DNA from: Maritalea sp051251695
GTDB lineage: Bacteria > Pseudomonadota > Alphaproteobacteria > Rhizobiales > Devosiaceae
Reading direction: 5' to 3'
NCBI RefSeq assembly: GCF_051251695.1
Contig: NZ_JBPOEU010000010.1
Coordinates: 1 to 64,000 of the forward strand
Length of the DNA: 64,000 nt
Below the pieces are notes generated by a model. That model was given only the letters and a program-made list of their open reading frames with translations, searched no databases and was not told where the DNA came from. Below, in pieces: positions 16,929 to 26,207 of this stretch. The position numbers were made by a program, and so were the translations under genes. Positions within the stretch are counted from its first letter, which is position 1. Each line of letters starts with the position of its first letter.

Positions 16929-17804
16929 TTGACCAATTCACCAGCTCACCCCGCAGAACTCTCTGCTCCAATTGTTGAGCAAGCGGTTCGAAACGCTTTG
17001 CTCGAAGATTTAGGCATGGCGGGCGACGTCACAACACAGGCAACTTTGCCCAAAGAAGCTGTTGCGGTGGCCGTCATGAATGTTCGAGAACCCGGCATTA
17101 TCGCTGGTATCGATCTCGCACGCGAAGCATTTAGGCAGATCGATCCCACATTAACATTTGAAGCTCTGGTTACTGATGGCGAAATCGTTTCACCGGGCGA
17201 CAATATTGCTCGCATATCGGGCAATGCGCGCCATATCATGTCTGCCGAACGGGTCGCACTTAACTATATGTGCCATATGAGTGGTATTGCCAGCTATACG
17301 CGGGTGTTCATGAATGAAGTTGACGGAACAGACGCAAAAGTCTGCTGCACCCGTAAAACGACGCCCGGCCTTCGTGCGTTTGAAAAATACGCTGTCAAAT
17401 GTGGAGGCGGGTCGAACCACAGATTTGGTTTAGACGACGCGATTTTGATCAAAGACAACCACATTGCAGTTGCGGGTAGTGTCAGTGCTGCGGTTCATGC
17501 GGCGCGTGCATTCGCTGGGCATTTGATGTCCATTGAAGTTGAAGTCGATAATCTCGAACAGTTCGCAGAGGCATTAGACGCTGGCGCCACCGCCGTTCTG
17601 TTGGACAATATGTCCCCCAAGAAACTGCGAGAAGCTGTGCGTTTGAATAAGGGGCAAGCTCGGCTGGAAGCATCTGGCGGCGTTGATCTGAAATCTATCC
17701 GAAAAATCGCTGAATCTGGCGTTGAGTTTATTTCGACAAGTAAAATCACAATGGCATCAATGCCACTGGATATTGGTCTTGACATCGAAGTCGAAAATAC
17801 CTGA
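16929..17804 (+). CDS. nadC: Nicotinate-nucleotide pyrophosphorylase (carboxylating)
   Basis: Converts quinolinate and PRPP to nicotinate mononucleotide, CO2 and pyrophosphate in NAD synthesis. The 291-residue length is typical. Conserved pieces are LLEDLGMAGDVTTQA, the quinolinate-binding CCTRKTTPGLRAFEKYAVKCGG, HRFGLDDAILIKDNH, and the C-terminal LEASGGVDLKSIRKIAESGVEFIS. The start is TTG with GAGG seven bases upstream. nadA and nadB are not in the window. cysQ follows 13 bases later. Confidence 0.96.
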   Translation: MTNSPAHPAELSAPIVEQAVRNALLEDLGMAGDVTTQATLPKEAVAVAVMNVREPGIIAGIDLAREAFRQIDPTLTFEALVTDGEIVSPGDNIARISGNARHIMSAERVALNYMCHMSGIASYTRVFMNEVDGTDAKVCCTRKTTPGLRAFEKYAVKCGGGSNHRFGLDDAILIKDNHIAVAGSVSAAVHAARAFAGHLMSIEVEVDNLEQFAEALDAGATAVLLDNMSPKKLREAVRLNKGQARLEASGGVDLKSIRKIAESGVEFISTSKITMASMPLDIGLDIEVENT

Positions 17805-17817
17805 TCGGACAATAATT

Positions 17818-18624
17818 GTGATTGATGAACTAACTCAGCAAATGTTGGTCGCCGCACGGTTGGCTGGCGCGGAAATTATGCGCCATTACAATGCCGGTGT
17901 TGACGTTGAGCACAAAAATGATGGCTCGCCGGTTACTGTCGCAGATCAAAATGCTGAGGACATAATTGTCAATCATCTGGCCTCCACAAACCTCCCTCTT
18001 TTGGGAGAGGAAAGCGTTGCTGCAGGCAAGATTCCTGAACTGGGCAATCGTTTCTTTGTTGTTGATCCGCTCGACGGGACGAAAGAGTTCATCAAGCGAA
18101 ACGGCGAGTTCACCGTAAACATTGCTTTGATTGAAAATGGCTTACCCGTCGCTGGCGTTGTCACCGCTCCGGCGCTTGGGCTGGAATTTGTTGGCGATGC
18201 CAACGGCGCATTCTCAATCACAACAGACGCTGACAGCAACGCAAGCTACGTAAAACTATTGACACGAGCAGACGGCCCCCGCAAAATTGTCGCCAGTCGA
18301 TCCCATGGTCACAAGGCACTGGGTACGCTTTGCGAAATGCTCGACATTGAGGAAGATATCAGCGTTGGATCTTCCCTAAAACTGTGCCTTGTTGCAAGAG
18401 GCGACGCATTGCTCTATCCGCGCTTTACGCCAACATGTGAGTGGGATATTGCCGCAGGTCAGGCCATCTTGCTGCGTGCTGGTGGGGTCGTGCTGAAACT
18501 GGATGGCGCGCCACTCAACTACGGCAAAACGGCCGATAAATTTTACAACCCTTACTTTGTTGCAGCGGCAGACGCCAAGACCGCAGCTGACGCCGTGCAG
18601 ATCATGACAAAGCTTGTTGGATAA
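17818..18624 (+). CDS. cysQ: 3'(2'),5'-bisphosphate nucleotidase CysQ (inositol monophosphatase superfamily)
   Basis: Hydrolyses 3'-phosphoadenosine 5'-phosphate to AMP, recycling a by-product of sulfate assimilation, in the cytosol. The metal-binding motifs of the family are present: LLGEES, the signature VVDPLDGTKEFIKRNGEF, and the C-terminal EWDIAAGQAILLRAGG. I use GTG at 17818, which gives 268 residues starting MIDELTQQML. Earlier in-frame codons would overlap the nadC end and add 32 residues with no family resemblance. It follows nadC in the same direction and is likely cotranscribed. Confidence 0.92.
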   Translation: MIDELTQQMLVAARLAGAEIMRHYNAGVDVEHKNDGSPVTVADQNAEDIIVNHLASTNLPLLGEESVAAGKIPELGNRFFVVDPLDGTKEFIKRNGEFTVNIALIENGLPVAGVVTAPALGLEFVGDANGAFSITTDADSNASYVKLLTRADGPRKIVASRSHGHKALGTLCEMLDIEEDISVGSSLKLCLVARGDALLYPRFTPTCEWDIAAGQAILLRAGGVVLKLDGAPLNYGKTADKFYNPYFVAAADAKTAADAVQIMTKLVG

Positions 18625-18742
18625 CTAATCTTCTGAATTCAGTCTCCTCATTGTCTATTAACCCAATGGGCCAATTTGTCTTGGTTAACACGACAAATTG
18701 AACAAAAGTCTCTTGTTCTTAAGATTCCACTGCCTATATATA

Positions 18743-18758
18743 TTCGATATATATCGAA
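18743..18758. promoter_or_regulatory. Perfect 16-bp palindrome upstream of padR, candidate operator
   Basis: TTCGATATATATCGAA is perfectly self-complementary and ends 12 bases before the PadR start codon. PadR repressors usually bind palindromes within their own promoter, so it is the likely autoregulatory site for the padR-RND operon. This is inferred from position and symmetry. Confidence 0.6.
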
Positions 18759-18770
18759 CGAGTATGGCCT

Positions 18771-19319
18771 ATGAATGTAAGAACAGTCTGTCTAGCGATT
18801 TTAACGCAAGGCGAAACGACCGGATACGATATCCGGAAGCGTTCGACCGAAGGCGATTTCTCCTTTTTTCTTGAAGCAAGCTTTGGGTCAATCTACCCCG
18901 CACTTTCAAAGCTTGAAGAAGAAGAATTGGTGACCAGTTGTGTCCAACAACAGGACGGAAAACCCGCAAAGCGAGTTTATGCAATCACCGATAGTGGTCG
19001 CGAGAGTTTCATCAATTCGCTGTTTGAAGACCCTAATGAGGATGTATTTCGTTCAGAATTCTTCTTATTTTTGCGATTTGCAGAAGAATTACCACGCGAC
19101 CTGGTTGAAAAACGAATTTTTGAGCGTATCTCAAAGATCGACGAAGAGATTGCGTCGATTGAAAAAATGGGGGCCGATCTGGAGGCTAAAGCAGATCGAT
19201 GGGTATTGGAGTATGGCTTAACATGCGTACGACAGGCCAAAGCCTACTTAGTTGAGCATAAAGATGAAATTATCGCTATGGCGCAACCAATAGATGTTGC
19301 TGCTAAGGCAGCCGAATAG
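18771..19319 (+). CDS. PadR-family transcriptional regulator
   Basis: A 182-residue protein. Residues about 1-85 are a winged helix of the PadR type (CLAILTQGETTGYDIRKR, FGSIYPALSKLEEEELV, KRVYAITDSGRESF). A helical C-terminal region (about 95-175) fits the dimerising Vir-like domain. PadR proteins repress efflux or detoxification genes and release DNA on ligand binding. It lies 11 bases upstream of the periplasmic adaptor gene, so it is the first gene of an RND efflux operon and is likely its local repressor. A 16-bp palindrome precedes its start. Confidence 0.9.
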   Translation: MNVRTVCLAILTQGETTGYDIRKRSTEGDFSFFLEASFGSIYPALSKLEEEELVTSCVQQQDGKPAKRVYAITDSGRESFINSLFEDPNEDVFRSEFFLFLRFAEELPRDLVEKRIFERISKIDEEIASIEKMGADLEAKADRWVLEYGLTCVRQAKAYLVEHKDEIIAMAQPIDVAAKAAE

Positions 19320-19330
19320 GGAAAAATATA

Positions 19331-20527
19331 ATGCGCTTTTTGATGTCGTACGGCGTGGCGTTTCTTTTGATTGTAGGTATTGGGGCTTGGATGGCTTCGG
19401 GCAGTATAATTCAAGGTGGCCAAGGTGAAGGCAACGGCGAACAAGCTGTTTTGGATGCCATTGATCTACCGGAAGAAAACCGGATCAAATCTTTGATGGA
19501 AGAATTTGGGCTTATCCAAAAAGAGGATGAGGCCGAAGCAGAAGTGGTTGAAGTCGCTGTTGAGGAGCCTGCGGAGGTTCTTCAGTCTGTTCGGACAAAA
19601 ACATTTGTCGCTCAGGAATTACCGCTAACTGTCACCTTGCGTGGAAATACCAAGGCAAGCGCACAAGTTTCCATTCGTGCAGAGACAACGGGCATTTTGA
19701 AGACACGTCATGTCAACAAGGGTGATCATGTAAAAGCAGGCGATTTGCTCTGCGAGATTGATCAAGGCACCCGCAAGGCTCAACTTGCTCAAGCCCAAGC
19801 GTCGTTGGCAAATGCAGAACTTGATTTTGCGACAAACAAGTCACTTCGCGAAAAAGGATTAGCGGCAACAAATACCGCAAGCCAGTTTCAAGCAAATTTA
19901 CAAGCTGCCCGCGCAACATTAGATAGCGCCACAGCAGAGTTAGAACGCACTATTATCCATTCAGAAGTCGCTGGGATCGTTCAAGACCCGATCGCTGAAC
20001 CGGGTGATATGCTGAGCGCAGGGGCTGCCTGTGTGACCCTTATCCAACTCAATCCGATCCTGTTTGCGGGCGACATTCCAGAATCTCGCGTCAACGCGGC
20101 GGCTATCGGCCTTCCCGTAACGGTGACAACCATTACGGGTCAGGAAGTGGTTGGCACACTTAGCTACATTTCACCAAGTTCGAACGCAGCAACACGAGCG
20201 TTCCCTGTGGAAGTTGAAATTGCGAACGACGACTATTCTATTCGTGCCGGGCTCACTGCAGAAGCAGTTGCATCTCTTGGCACTGTGAAGGCACACTTTG
20301 TGCCTCAATCAGTACTAACGTTGGATAATGAAGGCACAATCGGTGTACGGGCTGTAAAGAGCGAAGAAGTATCGTTCCATTCAGTTCAGATCGTGCGCGA
20401 TACAACGGATGGTATTTGGGTGACCGGTCTGCCCGATAATGTGGATATTATCACGCTTGGGCAGGAATATGTAATCGCTGGACAAAAGGTCGTTGCGGAT
20501 AACACTAGCGACGAGAAAACATCATGA
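19331..20527 (+). CDS. RND efflux periplasmic adaptor subunit (HlyD/AcrA family)
   Basis: Links an inner membrane RND pump to an outer membrane channel. The 398-residue protein has one N-terminal hydrophobic anchor (about 5-28), then an acidic linker rich in Glu and Val (about 55-85). The lipoyl/coiled-coil hairpin core follows: LRGNTKASAQVSIRAETTG, GDLLCEIDQGTRKAQLAQAQ and HSEVAGIVQDPIAEPGDML. Beta-barrel and membrane-proximal domains come after that. There is no lipobox. Its stop overlaps the permease start by four bases (ATGA). No TolC-like outer membrane gene is in the cluster, so it may use a housekeeping channel. Confidence 0.92.
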   Translation: MRFLMSYGVAFLLIVGIGAWMASGSIIQGGQGEGNGEQAVLDAIDLPEENRIKSLMEEFGLIQKEDEAEAEVVEVAVEEPAEVLQSVRTKTFVAQELPLTVTLRGNTKASAQVSIRAETTGILKTRHVNKGDHVKAGDLLCEIDQGTRKAQLAQAQASLANAELDFATNKSLREKGLAATNTASQFQANLQAARATLDSATAELERTIIHSEVAGIVQDPIAEPGDMLSAGAACVTLIQLNPILFAGDIPESRVNAAAIGLPVTVTTITGQEVVGTLSYISPSSNAATRAFPVEVEIANDDYSIRAGLTAEAVASLGTVKAHFVPQSVLTLDNEGTIGVRAVKSEEVSFHSVQIVRDTTDGIWVTGLPDNVDIITLGQEYVIAGQKVVADNTSDEKTS

Positions 20528-23500
20528 TTGGTGCATTAGAGAACATACTAAGACGGCCAAAAACGGTCGTCACCATAATGATCGTGCTGCTCGCAGCCGG
20601 TATTTCCGCATACATTTCCCTCCCTAAAGAGGGACAGCCTGCGATCGACATTCCATATCTTTATGTGTCGGTTTCCCAAACCGGCGTATCCCCTGCGGAT
20701 GCGGACCGGCTTTTGGCGCGTCCTATTGAAAACGAGTTGCGCAACCTAGATGGCCTTAAAACCATCAGCTCAACTTCGGTAACTGGACACGCGTCAGTAT
20801 TCTTGGAATTTGACATCAATTTTGACAAAGATCAGGCTCTATCTGATGTGCGTGAAAAAGTTGACCGTGTAAAGTCGCAGTTGCCAGCCGATGCTGACGA
20901 GCCGAGCGTGAATGAAGTCGCCATCTCTGATTTTGCCACTGTCACAGTTGCGGTTTATGGTGATGTTCCAGAACGTGCGCTTTCCAAGACCGCTCGAAAA
21001 CTAAAAGAGCAGCTTGAGGGCATTCAGTCTGTCAGCTCGGTTAACATGTCTGGCAATCGTCAAGAAGTTCTCGACGTTGTTGTGGATATCATCAAACTTG
21101 AATCATACAATCTGACCACAAGTCAATTGTTCGACGCCTTGGCGAAAAACAACCTCGTTGTGCCCGCTGGAACATTGGACACTGGTCAAGGTAAATTTGC
21201 AATTGAAGTACCCGGTCTCATTGAAAAGGGTGCCGACGTTTTCAACCTACCTTTGAAAACAGACGGCAATACCATTGTCACGTTCGGCGATGTTGCAACC
21301 ATCCAGCGTACATTTAAGGATGCGAGCGCATTTACACGGGTCAATGGCCAACCGGCTGTTATTCTTGGTGTGTTCAAGCAATTGGGCTCCAATGTTATCG
21401 ACCTATCGGATAGTGTTCGTAAGCTCGTTGACGAAACGGCCGTTGATCGTAACGCGGCAATCAAGACCACTGTTATGATTGACCAAGCTAAGCCTGCTCA
21501 AGATATGTTGGGCTCATTGCAGTCTGCTGTTTTGACAGCGGTTGCTTTGGTGATGATTGTGACGGTTGCGATGCTTGGTGTGCGCCCTGCCCTTATGATT
21601 GGTCTGGCGATCCCGACTTCGTTTATGATGGCATTTTTCTTCCTTCAGCTAATCGGCATGACCGTGAACATGATGATCATGTTTGGATTGGTTCTAACCG
21701 TTGGTATGCTGGTGGATGGGGCCATTGTTATTGTTGAATATGCCGACCGAAAAATTTCGGAGGGCATGGAAAGACAAGAGGCGTTTATTCGAGCGGCCAA
21801 ACTCATGTTCTGGCCCGTCGTATCGTCTACTGGTACAACATTGGCTGCATTTTTACCTATGCTCATGTGGCCGGGCATCATTGGCAAATTCATGAGCTAT
21901 TTGCCGATCATGGTGATTATTACACTGATTGCGTCGTTGATTACGGCCATGGTGTTCTTGCCGGTTATCGGCGGACTATTGGCGCGCAAACGTGTAAGTG
22001 CCAAAGAACAGGCTGCAGCACAGGCGCTTTCTGGCAGTGATAACTTCGACCCGAAAACCATTCCGGGTGTCACTGGACTTTATGTGAAGTTCCTCAACTC
22101 AATCATCCGTCGCCCCATCATGGTTTTGGTGGTTGGCATCGGCTCGATTGTCGGCATTTTCATGTATTACGGTGCCAACAGCACTGGCGTGGAAGCCTTC
22201 CCATCGATTGAGCCAGAATATGCCACAGTCGCGGTCACAGGGCGTGGTAACTATTCACCAGTTGAAGTGCGTGATTTACTGATTGAAGTTGAAAGAGAAG
22301 TTCTTAAAGTCACCGGCATTAAAGATGTCGTGCTGAACTTTGGCAGTGACGGCGCTGTTTCGTCACCTCCACCTGATACATTGGGCAACCTTCAACTCGA
22401 ATTCGAACCATTCTCTGACCGTCGCTACGCGACACAGATTTTTGCTGATATTCGCGAGAACATCAAAGACATCTCTGGGGTTGGGGTTGAACTGCTTGAA
22501 GCAGAAGAAGGCCCGCCGACGGGTAAAGATGTCAGTATGCGGGTTGTCGCCCAGTCTTATGCCGACCTAGCGCCCACGGTAGCCAAAATCCGCAACTATG
22601 TTGAAAATGATTTGGGCAACATGATCGAAGTTGAGGATGGTCGTCCCCTTCCCGGTATTGATTGGAAAATCAATGTAAACCGCGAGCAGGCCGCTCTTTA
22701 CGGCATCGGTGTTCGTGATCTAAGCCCATATGTTCAACTGGTAACAACAGGCGTATCCATCGGCACTTATCGGCCTGATGACGCGATTGACGAGCTAGAT
22801 ATCAAGGTTCGTTTACCTAAAGAACAGCGTAGTTTTGATGCTCTAGATTCTCTTCGCATTATTACCAATGCAGGTCTGGTTCCCGTCTCAAACTTTATTA
22901 CCCGCGAAGCGGTGCCAAAAGTTGCACAAATTTCGCGTCGCAACGGGCAATATTCAATGAGTGTTCGAGCAAACGTTTCGCCAGAACTTGTGAATGGCGA
23001 ACCTGTTATGGCTGCGGAAAAAGTTGAAGAGTTGAAAACTTGGGTTGCTGCGCAAACTTGGCCACAAGGCATTGAGTTTGAGTACGCAGGCGCTGATGAG
23101 CAAACCAATGAGACCAACGCATTTATGATGCAAGCCGGTCTTGGCGCGATGTTCTTGATGTTCCTGATCCTGTTGACCCAATTCAACAGCTTCTACCAAG
23201 TGGCGATTACCCTATCGACCGTGGTTATGTCGGTTGCCGGGGTGTTACTTGGTATGTTGGCGACCGGACAAGCGTTCTCCGCAATTATGACAGGCGTGGG
23301 GATTGTATCGCTCGCAGGAATTGTGGTGAACAACTCGATTGTTTTGATCGATACTTATAATCGGTTTAGGAGCGAAGGGGTAGACGCCATCACTGCGTCT
23401 TTGATGACCGCGTCTCAACGTTTACGCCCTGTTTTGCTGACAACCATCACCACGATCTTTGGTCTTATTCCAATGGCCTTAGGCATCAACCTGGACTTCT

Positions 23501-23928
23501 TCACGCGACAAATTGTTGTTGGCGATCCTTCAGGTGCGTGGTGGATACAGCTGGCAACAGCGGTTATTGCAGGCCTTTCATTCTCTACCCTGCTGACGCT
23601 TATTATGGTGCCCGTAATGCTGGTCGCACCGACTGTTTGGAAAACTCAATTGGCACATCTGTGGCAAATGATTACCTATCCGGTCCGCGCTATTGCGGCA
23701 TGGAGAGTTGCTAAAGCTGAAGCTAAAACAGATGCTCCGGTTGAAGAGCAAGCTGATGATGAAGCAGTTCCTGCAATTGCTGCACAACAGGTTCAAGATC
23801 AACCTGCGGTCGCAAAAATTCCTAGTGATGCCGATAGTTCGAAAGAATACATCACGGGCGAATTGACCACAGAGGAACGCGATGGTGTGACCATCGTATC
23901 TCGGGCCACACCGGCGGCAGCAGAATAA
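20524..23928 (+). CDS. RND efflux permease (AcrB/MexB superfamily)
   Basis: A 1134-residue proton-driven pump of the inner membrane. It has the two-fold RND layout: an N-terminal helix (about 12-32), a large periplasmic loop, helices 2-6 with the proton-relay motif GMLVDGAIVIVEYADRK (helix 4), a second loop and a final helix block with GIVSLAGIVVNNSIVLIDTYNR. The core resembles the efflux permeases of Rhizobiales with short periplasmic loops. Unusually, the last 90 or so residues form an acidic, Ala/Pro/Glu-rich cytoplasmic tail (KAEAKTDAPVEEQADDEAV) not found in AcrB. Translation is coupled to the adaptor gene, and a strong terminator follows. The substrate is unknown. Confidence 0.93.
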   Translation: MIGALENILRRPKTVVTIMIVLLAAGISAYISLPKEGQPAIDIPYLYVSVSQTGVSPADADRLLARPIENELRNLDGLKTISSTSVTGHASVFLEFDINFDKDQALSDVREKVDRVKSQLPADADEPSVNEVAISDFATVTVAVYGDVPERALSKTARKLKEQLEGIQSVSSVNMSGNRQEVLDVVVDIIKLESYNLTTSQLFDALAKNNLVVPAGTLDTGQGKFAIEVPGLIEKGADVFNLPLKTDGNTIVTFGDVATIQRTFKDASAFTRVNGQPAVILGVFKQLGSNVIDLSDSVRKLVDETAVDRNAAIKTTVMIDQAKPAQDMLGSLQSAVLTAVALVMIVTVAMLGVRPALMIGLAIPTSFMMAFFFLQLIGMTVNMMIMFGLVLTVGMLVDGAIVIVEYADRKISEGMERQEAFIRAAKLMFWPVVSSTGTTLAAFLPMLMWPGIIGKFMSYLPIMVIITLIASLITAMVFLPVIGGLLARKRVSAKEQAAAQALSGSDNFDPKTIPGVTGLYVKFLNSIIRRPIMVLVVGIGSIVGIFMYYGANSTGVEAFPSIEPEYATVAVTGRGNYSPVEVRDLLIEVEREVLKVTGIKDVVLNFGSDGAVSSPPPDTLGNLQLEFEPFSDRRYATQIFADIRENIKDISGVGVELLEAEEGPPTGKDVSMRVVAQSYADLAPTVAKIRNYVENDLGNMIEVEDGRPLPGIDWKINVNREQAALYGIGVRDLSPYVQLVTTGVSIGTYRPDDAIDELDIKVRLPKEQRSFDALDSLRIITNAGLVPVSNFITREAVPKVAQISRRNGQYSMSVRANVSPELVNGEPVMAAEKVEELKTWVAAQTWPQGIEFEYAGADEQTNETNAFMMQAGLGAMFLMFLILLTQFNSFYQVAITLSTVVMSVAGVLLGMLATGQAFSAIMTGVGIVSLAGIVVNNSIVLIDTYNRFRSEGVDAITASLMTASQRLRPVLLTTITTIFGLIPMALGINLDFFTRQIVVGDPSGAWWIQLATAVIAGLSFSTLLTLIMVPVMLVAPTVWKTQLAHLWQMITYPVRAIAAWRVAKAEAKTDAPVEEQADDEAVPAIAAQQVQDQPAVAKIPSDADSSKEYITGELTTEERDGVTIVSRATPAAAE

Positions 23929-23956
23929 CAGCCACAGCTGAATGAACTTACAAATT

Positions 23957-23993
23957 TGGGCGCAGCATAATTAAGTGCTGCGCCCATTTTTTT
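23957..23993 (+). terminator. Rho-independent terminator of the RND operon
   Basis: An 11-bp perfect stem TGGGCGCAGCA / TGCTGCGCCCA with an 8-base loop TAATTAAG is followed directly by seven T. It lies 28 bases past the permease stop codon. Confidence 0.93.
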
Positions 23994-24230
23994 ATCCGGA
24001 ACCTAAAGGCAAACAACAAAGTTTGGTTCTGTACCCGCGTCGACGTTTACCTTAAACCCCGCTTCTTAAATGGGACCTCAATCGCTTAGCGCGATGATCT
24101 CTCCCTCGCTCTTCACAAAAACCATTCAGCTTAACAGCACGGCTTTGGCGTTGCATATGTTGCAACTCCAAATGTAGACCATTTGCGATTTTGAGGGGGA
24201 ATTCTGACCTGTAAAAGGTCAGGCAGACGG
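23994..24230. other. Gene-free intergenic stretch between two convergent terminators
   Basis: No open frame with coding character is visible. The stretch contains two short perfect inverted repeats: GTTGCA-TATGT-TGCAAC (24150-24166) and CTGACCT-GTAAA-AGGTCAG (24204-24222). Together with the flanking terminators they leave room for a small RNA, but no promoter or known RNA family was recognised, so none is called. Confidence 0.35.
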
Positions 24231-24264
24231 AAAAAAGCTCGACGCAACAACTAGTCGCGTCGAA
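24231..24264 (-). terminator. Rho-independent terminator of the Atm1-like exporter gene
   Basis: On the minus strand TCGACGC / GCGTCGA forms a 7-bp stem around an 11-base loop and is followed after GC by six T. It lies 18 bases past the exporter's stop codon. Confidence 0.85.
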
Positions 24265-24281
24265 CTTAGTCTAACTTGGGT

Positions 24282-26204
24282 TTATTTTGTTGGAACACGA
24301 TCAGGGTTCTTACCCAAGTACCCTTCGGTGTCAGTTTCACGGGCAAGACGGAGTTTTTCACCCGCTTCATCCACTTCGCGCTGGCGGTTCCACATTTGGG
24401 CATAAAGACCATCTTGTTCCAGCAAGTTTTCATGGTTGCCGCGTTCTGCGATTTCACCTGCTTTAAGCACGATAATCTCGTCTGCATTGATAACCGTCGA
24501 AAGACGGTGGGCAATGACCAACGTTGTGCGGTTTTGCGAAACATGATCCAAGGCCGATTGGATTTCGCGCTCGGTTTGCGTATCAAGCGCTGACGTTGCT
24601 TCATCCAAAATCAAAATTGGCGGGCTCTTCAAAATGGTCCGCGCAATCGCCACCCGTTGCTTTTCACCACCAGACAATTTCAATCCGCGTTCACCCACAG
24701 GCGTATCAAACCCTTGCGGCAATCCTTCAATGAAGTCCGCGATTTGGGCAAGACGAGCCGCTTCCATCACCTCCTCATCTGTTGCATCAGGACGGCCATA
24801 GCGAATGTTGTAGGCGATAGTGTCATTGAACAGAACTGTGTCTTGCGGCACCATACCGACAGAGGCACGCAAGGATTTTTGCGTAACGTCGCGCACGTCT
24901 TGGCCGTCAATTTCCACACTGCCTTCAATCGCATCGTAGAACCTGTAGATCAGTCGCGAAATTGTCGACTTCCCTGCCCCCGACGGGCCAACAACCGCGA
25001 TGGTTTTGCCTGCGGGCACTTCAAAGCTTACGCCTTTGAGGATTTCGCGATCTGGGTCATAATGAAACTGAACATCGTTGAATTTGACGTTCGGGCCTTT
25101 AATGTCCAGCGGCTTGGCATCTTGTTTATCAAGAATTTCAGCGTCTTTGTCGAGCAGCTCGAACATGTTTTCAATGTCGGTCAGTCCTTGACGAATTTCC
25201 CGATAGACAAATCCGATGAAGTTGAGCGGACGATAAATCTGCATCATATACATGTTGATCAGAACGAAATCGCCGACCGTGATCGCGCCAGAAAGAACAC
25301 TATTCACCGACATGATAGAGATGGTAATCATGCCAACCCAGAAGATAACCGCTTGGCCAAAGTTTAAGAACCCAAGCGACGTCCACATGCGGATCGCTGC
25401 GCCTTCGTACGTGGCCATAGAATCGTCGAAACGACGCGCTTCCATTTCTTCGTTGCCAAAATATTTGACGGTTTCAAAGTTCAACAAGCTATCGATGGCT
25501 TTTGAATTGGCTTCGGTATCGCTTTCGTTCATTACGCGGCGAATACCAATCCGCCAATTTGAGGCCTTCACCGTAAAAAAGATGTAGCCAACAACGGTAA
25601 GCACCAAAACTGCAAGATAGGGCAATCCAAAACGCCACACGAAGATGGTCGAAATGATGATGAATTGCACGACCGTTGGCGCGGTGTTGAGCATTGTAAA
25701 CCGTACGATGGTTTCAATGCCCTTCGTTCCCCGCTCAATCACACGCGACAGACCGCCAGTGCGGCGCTGAAGGTGATAGCGCAGTGACAAATGATGCAAG
25801 TGAATGAATGTGCGATGTGCCAATTGTCGAACCGCGTGCTGGCCGACAGAGGCGAACAAAACGTCACGCAATTGCATGAAGCCACTTTCAACAATATGGC
25901 CAAGACCATAGGCAATCGCAAAAATGATTGGCAACGATATGCCTAGCATTTTTGCTTGATCTGTCCCTAAGGGCAAACCCAAAGCGTCGATCACTTGGCT
26001 ATAGAACAGTGGTGCGAGCGTGGATGCACCCATTGCGGCCAGCAAAGCGACGATGGCCAGCAGCACTCTTGCTTTCAAGTCGGGACGATCTGAAGGCCAC
26101 ATATAGGGCCATAGGTTTTTAAGTGTTGTAAACGTTGAGCCTTCTTCAGCACTCACCGTTTGGCTTTTAGAAGAAGCCGGGCGACCTGTTGGCGCTAGAG
26201 CCAT
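24282..26204 (-). CDS. Atm1/ABCB7-type ABC exporter (fused permease-ATPase)
   Basis: A half-transporter of 640 residues that dimerises in the inner membrane. Residues about 40-340 carry six membrane helices, including RQLAHRTFIHLHHLSLRYHL. Residues about 375-610 form the nucleotide-binding domain: Walker A GPSGAGKST, Q-loop MVPQDTVLFNDTIAYNI, signature LSGGEKQRVAIARTIL, Walker B ILILDEATSALDT and the IAHRLST histidine. The sequence closely recalls bacterial Atm1 homologues known to export glutathione-metal or glutathione-persulfide conjugates. It starts 3 bases after the stop of an ArsR regulator with a Cys-rich recognition region. That pairing supports metal- or thiol-responsive expression, which is inferred. 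Confidence 0.93.
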   Translation of the reverse strand: MALAPTGRPASSKSQTVSAEEGSTFTTLKNLWPYMWPSDRPDLKARVLLAIVALLAAMGASTLAPLFYSQVIDALGLPLGTDQAKMLGISLPIIFAIAYGLGHIVESGFMQLRDVLFASVGQHAVRQLAHRTFIHLHHLSLRYHLQRRTGGLSRVIERGTKGIETIVRFTMLNTAPTVVQFIIISTIFVWRFGLPYLAVLVLTVVGYIFFTVKASNWRIGIRRVMNESDTEANSKAIDSLLNFETVKYFGNEEMEARRFDDSMATYEGAAIRMWTSLGFLNFGQAVIFWVGMITISIMSVNSVLSGAITVGDFVLINMYMMQIYRPLNFIGFVYREIRQGLTDIENMFELLDKDAEILDKQDAKPLDIKGPNVKFNDVQFHYDPDREILKGVSFEVPAGKTIAVVGPSGAGKSTISRLIYRFYDAIEGSVEIDGQDVRDVTQKSLRASVGMVPQDTVLFNDTIAYNIRYGRPDATDEEVMEAARLAQIADFIEGLPQGFDTPVGERGLKLSGGEKQRVAIARTILKSPPILILDEATSALDTQTEREIQSALDHVSQNRTTLVIAHRLSTVINADEIIVLKAGEIAERGNHENLLEQDGLYAQMWNRQREVDEAGEKLRLARETDTEGYLGKNPDRVPTK

Positions 26205-26207
26205 GCA

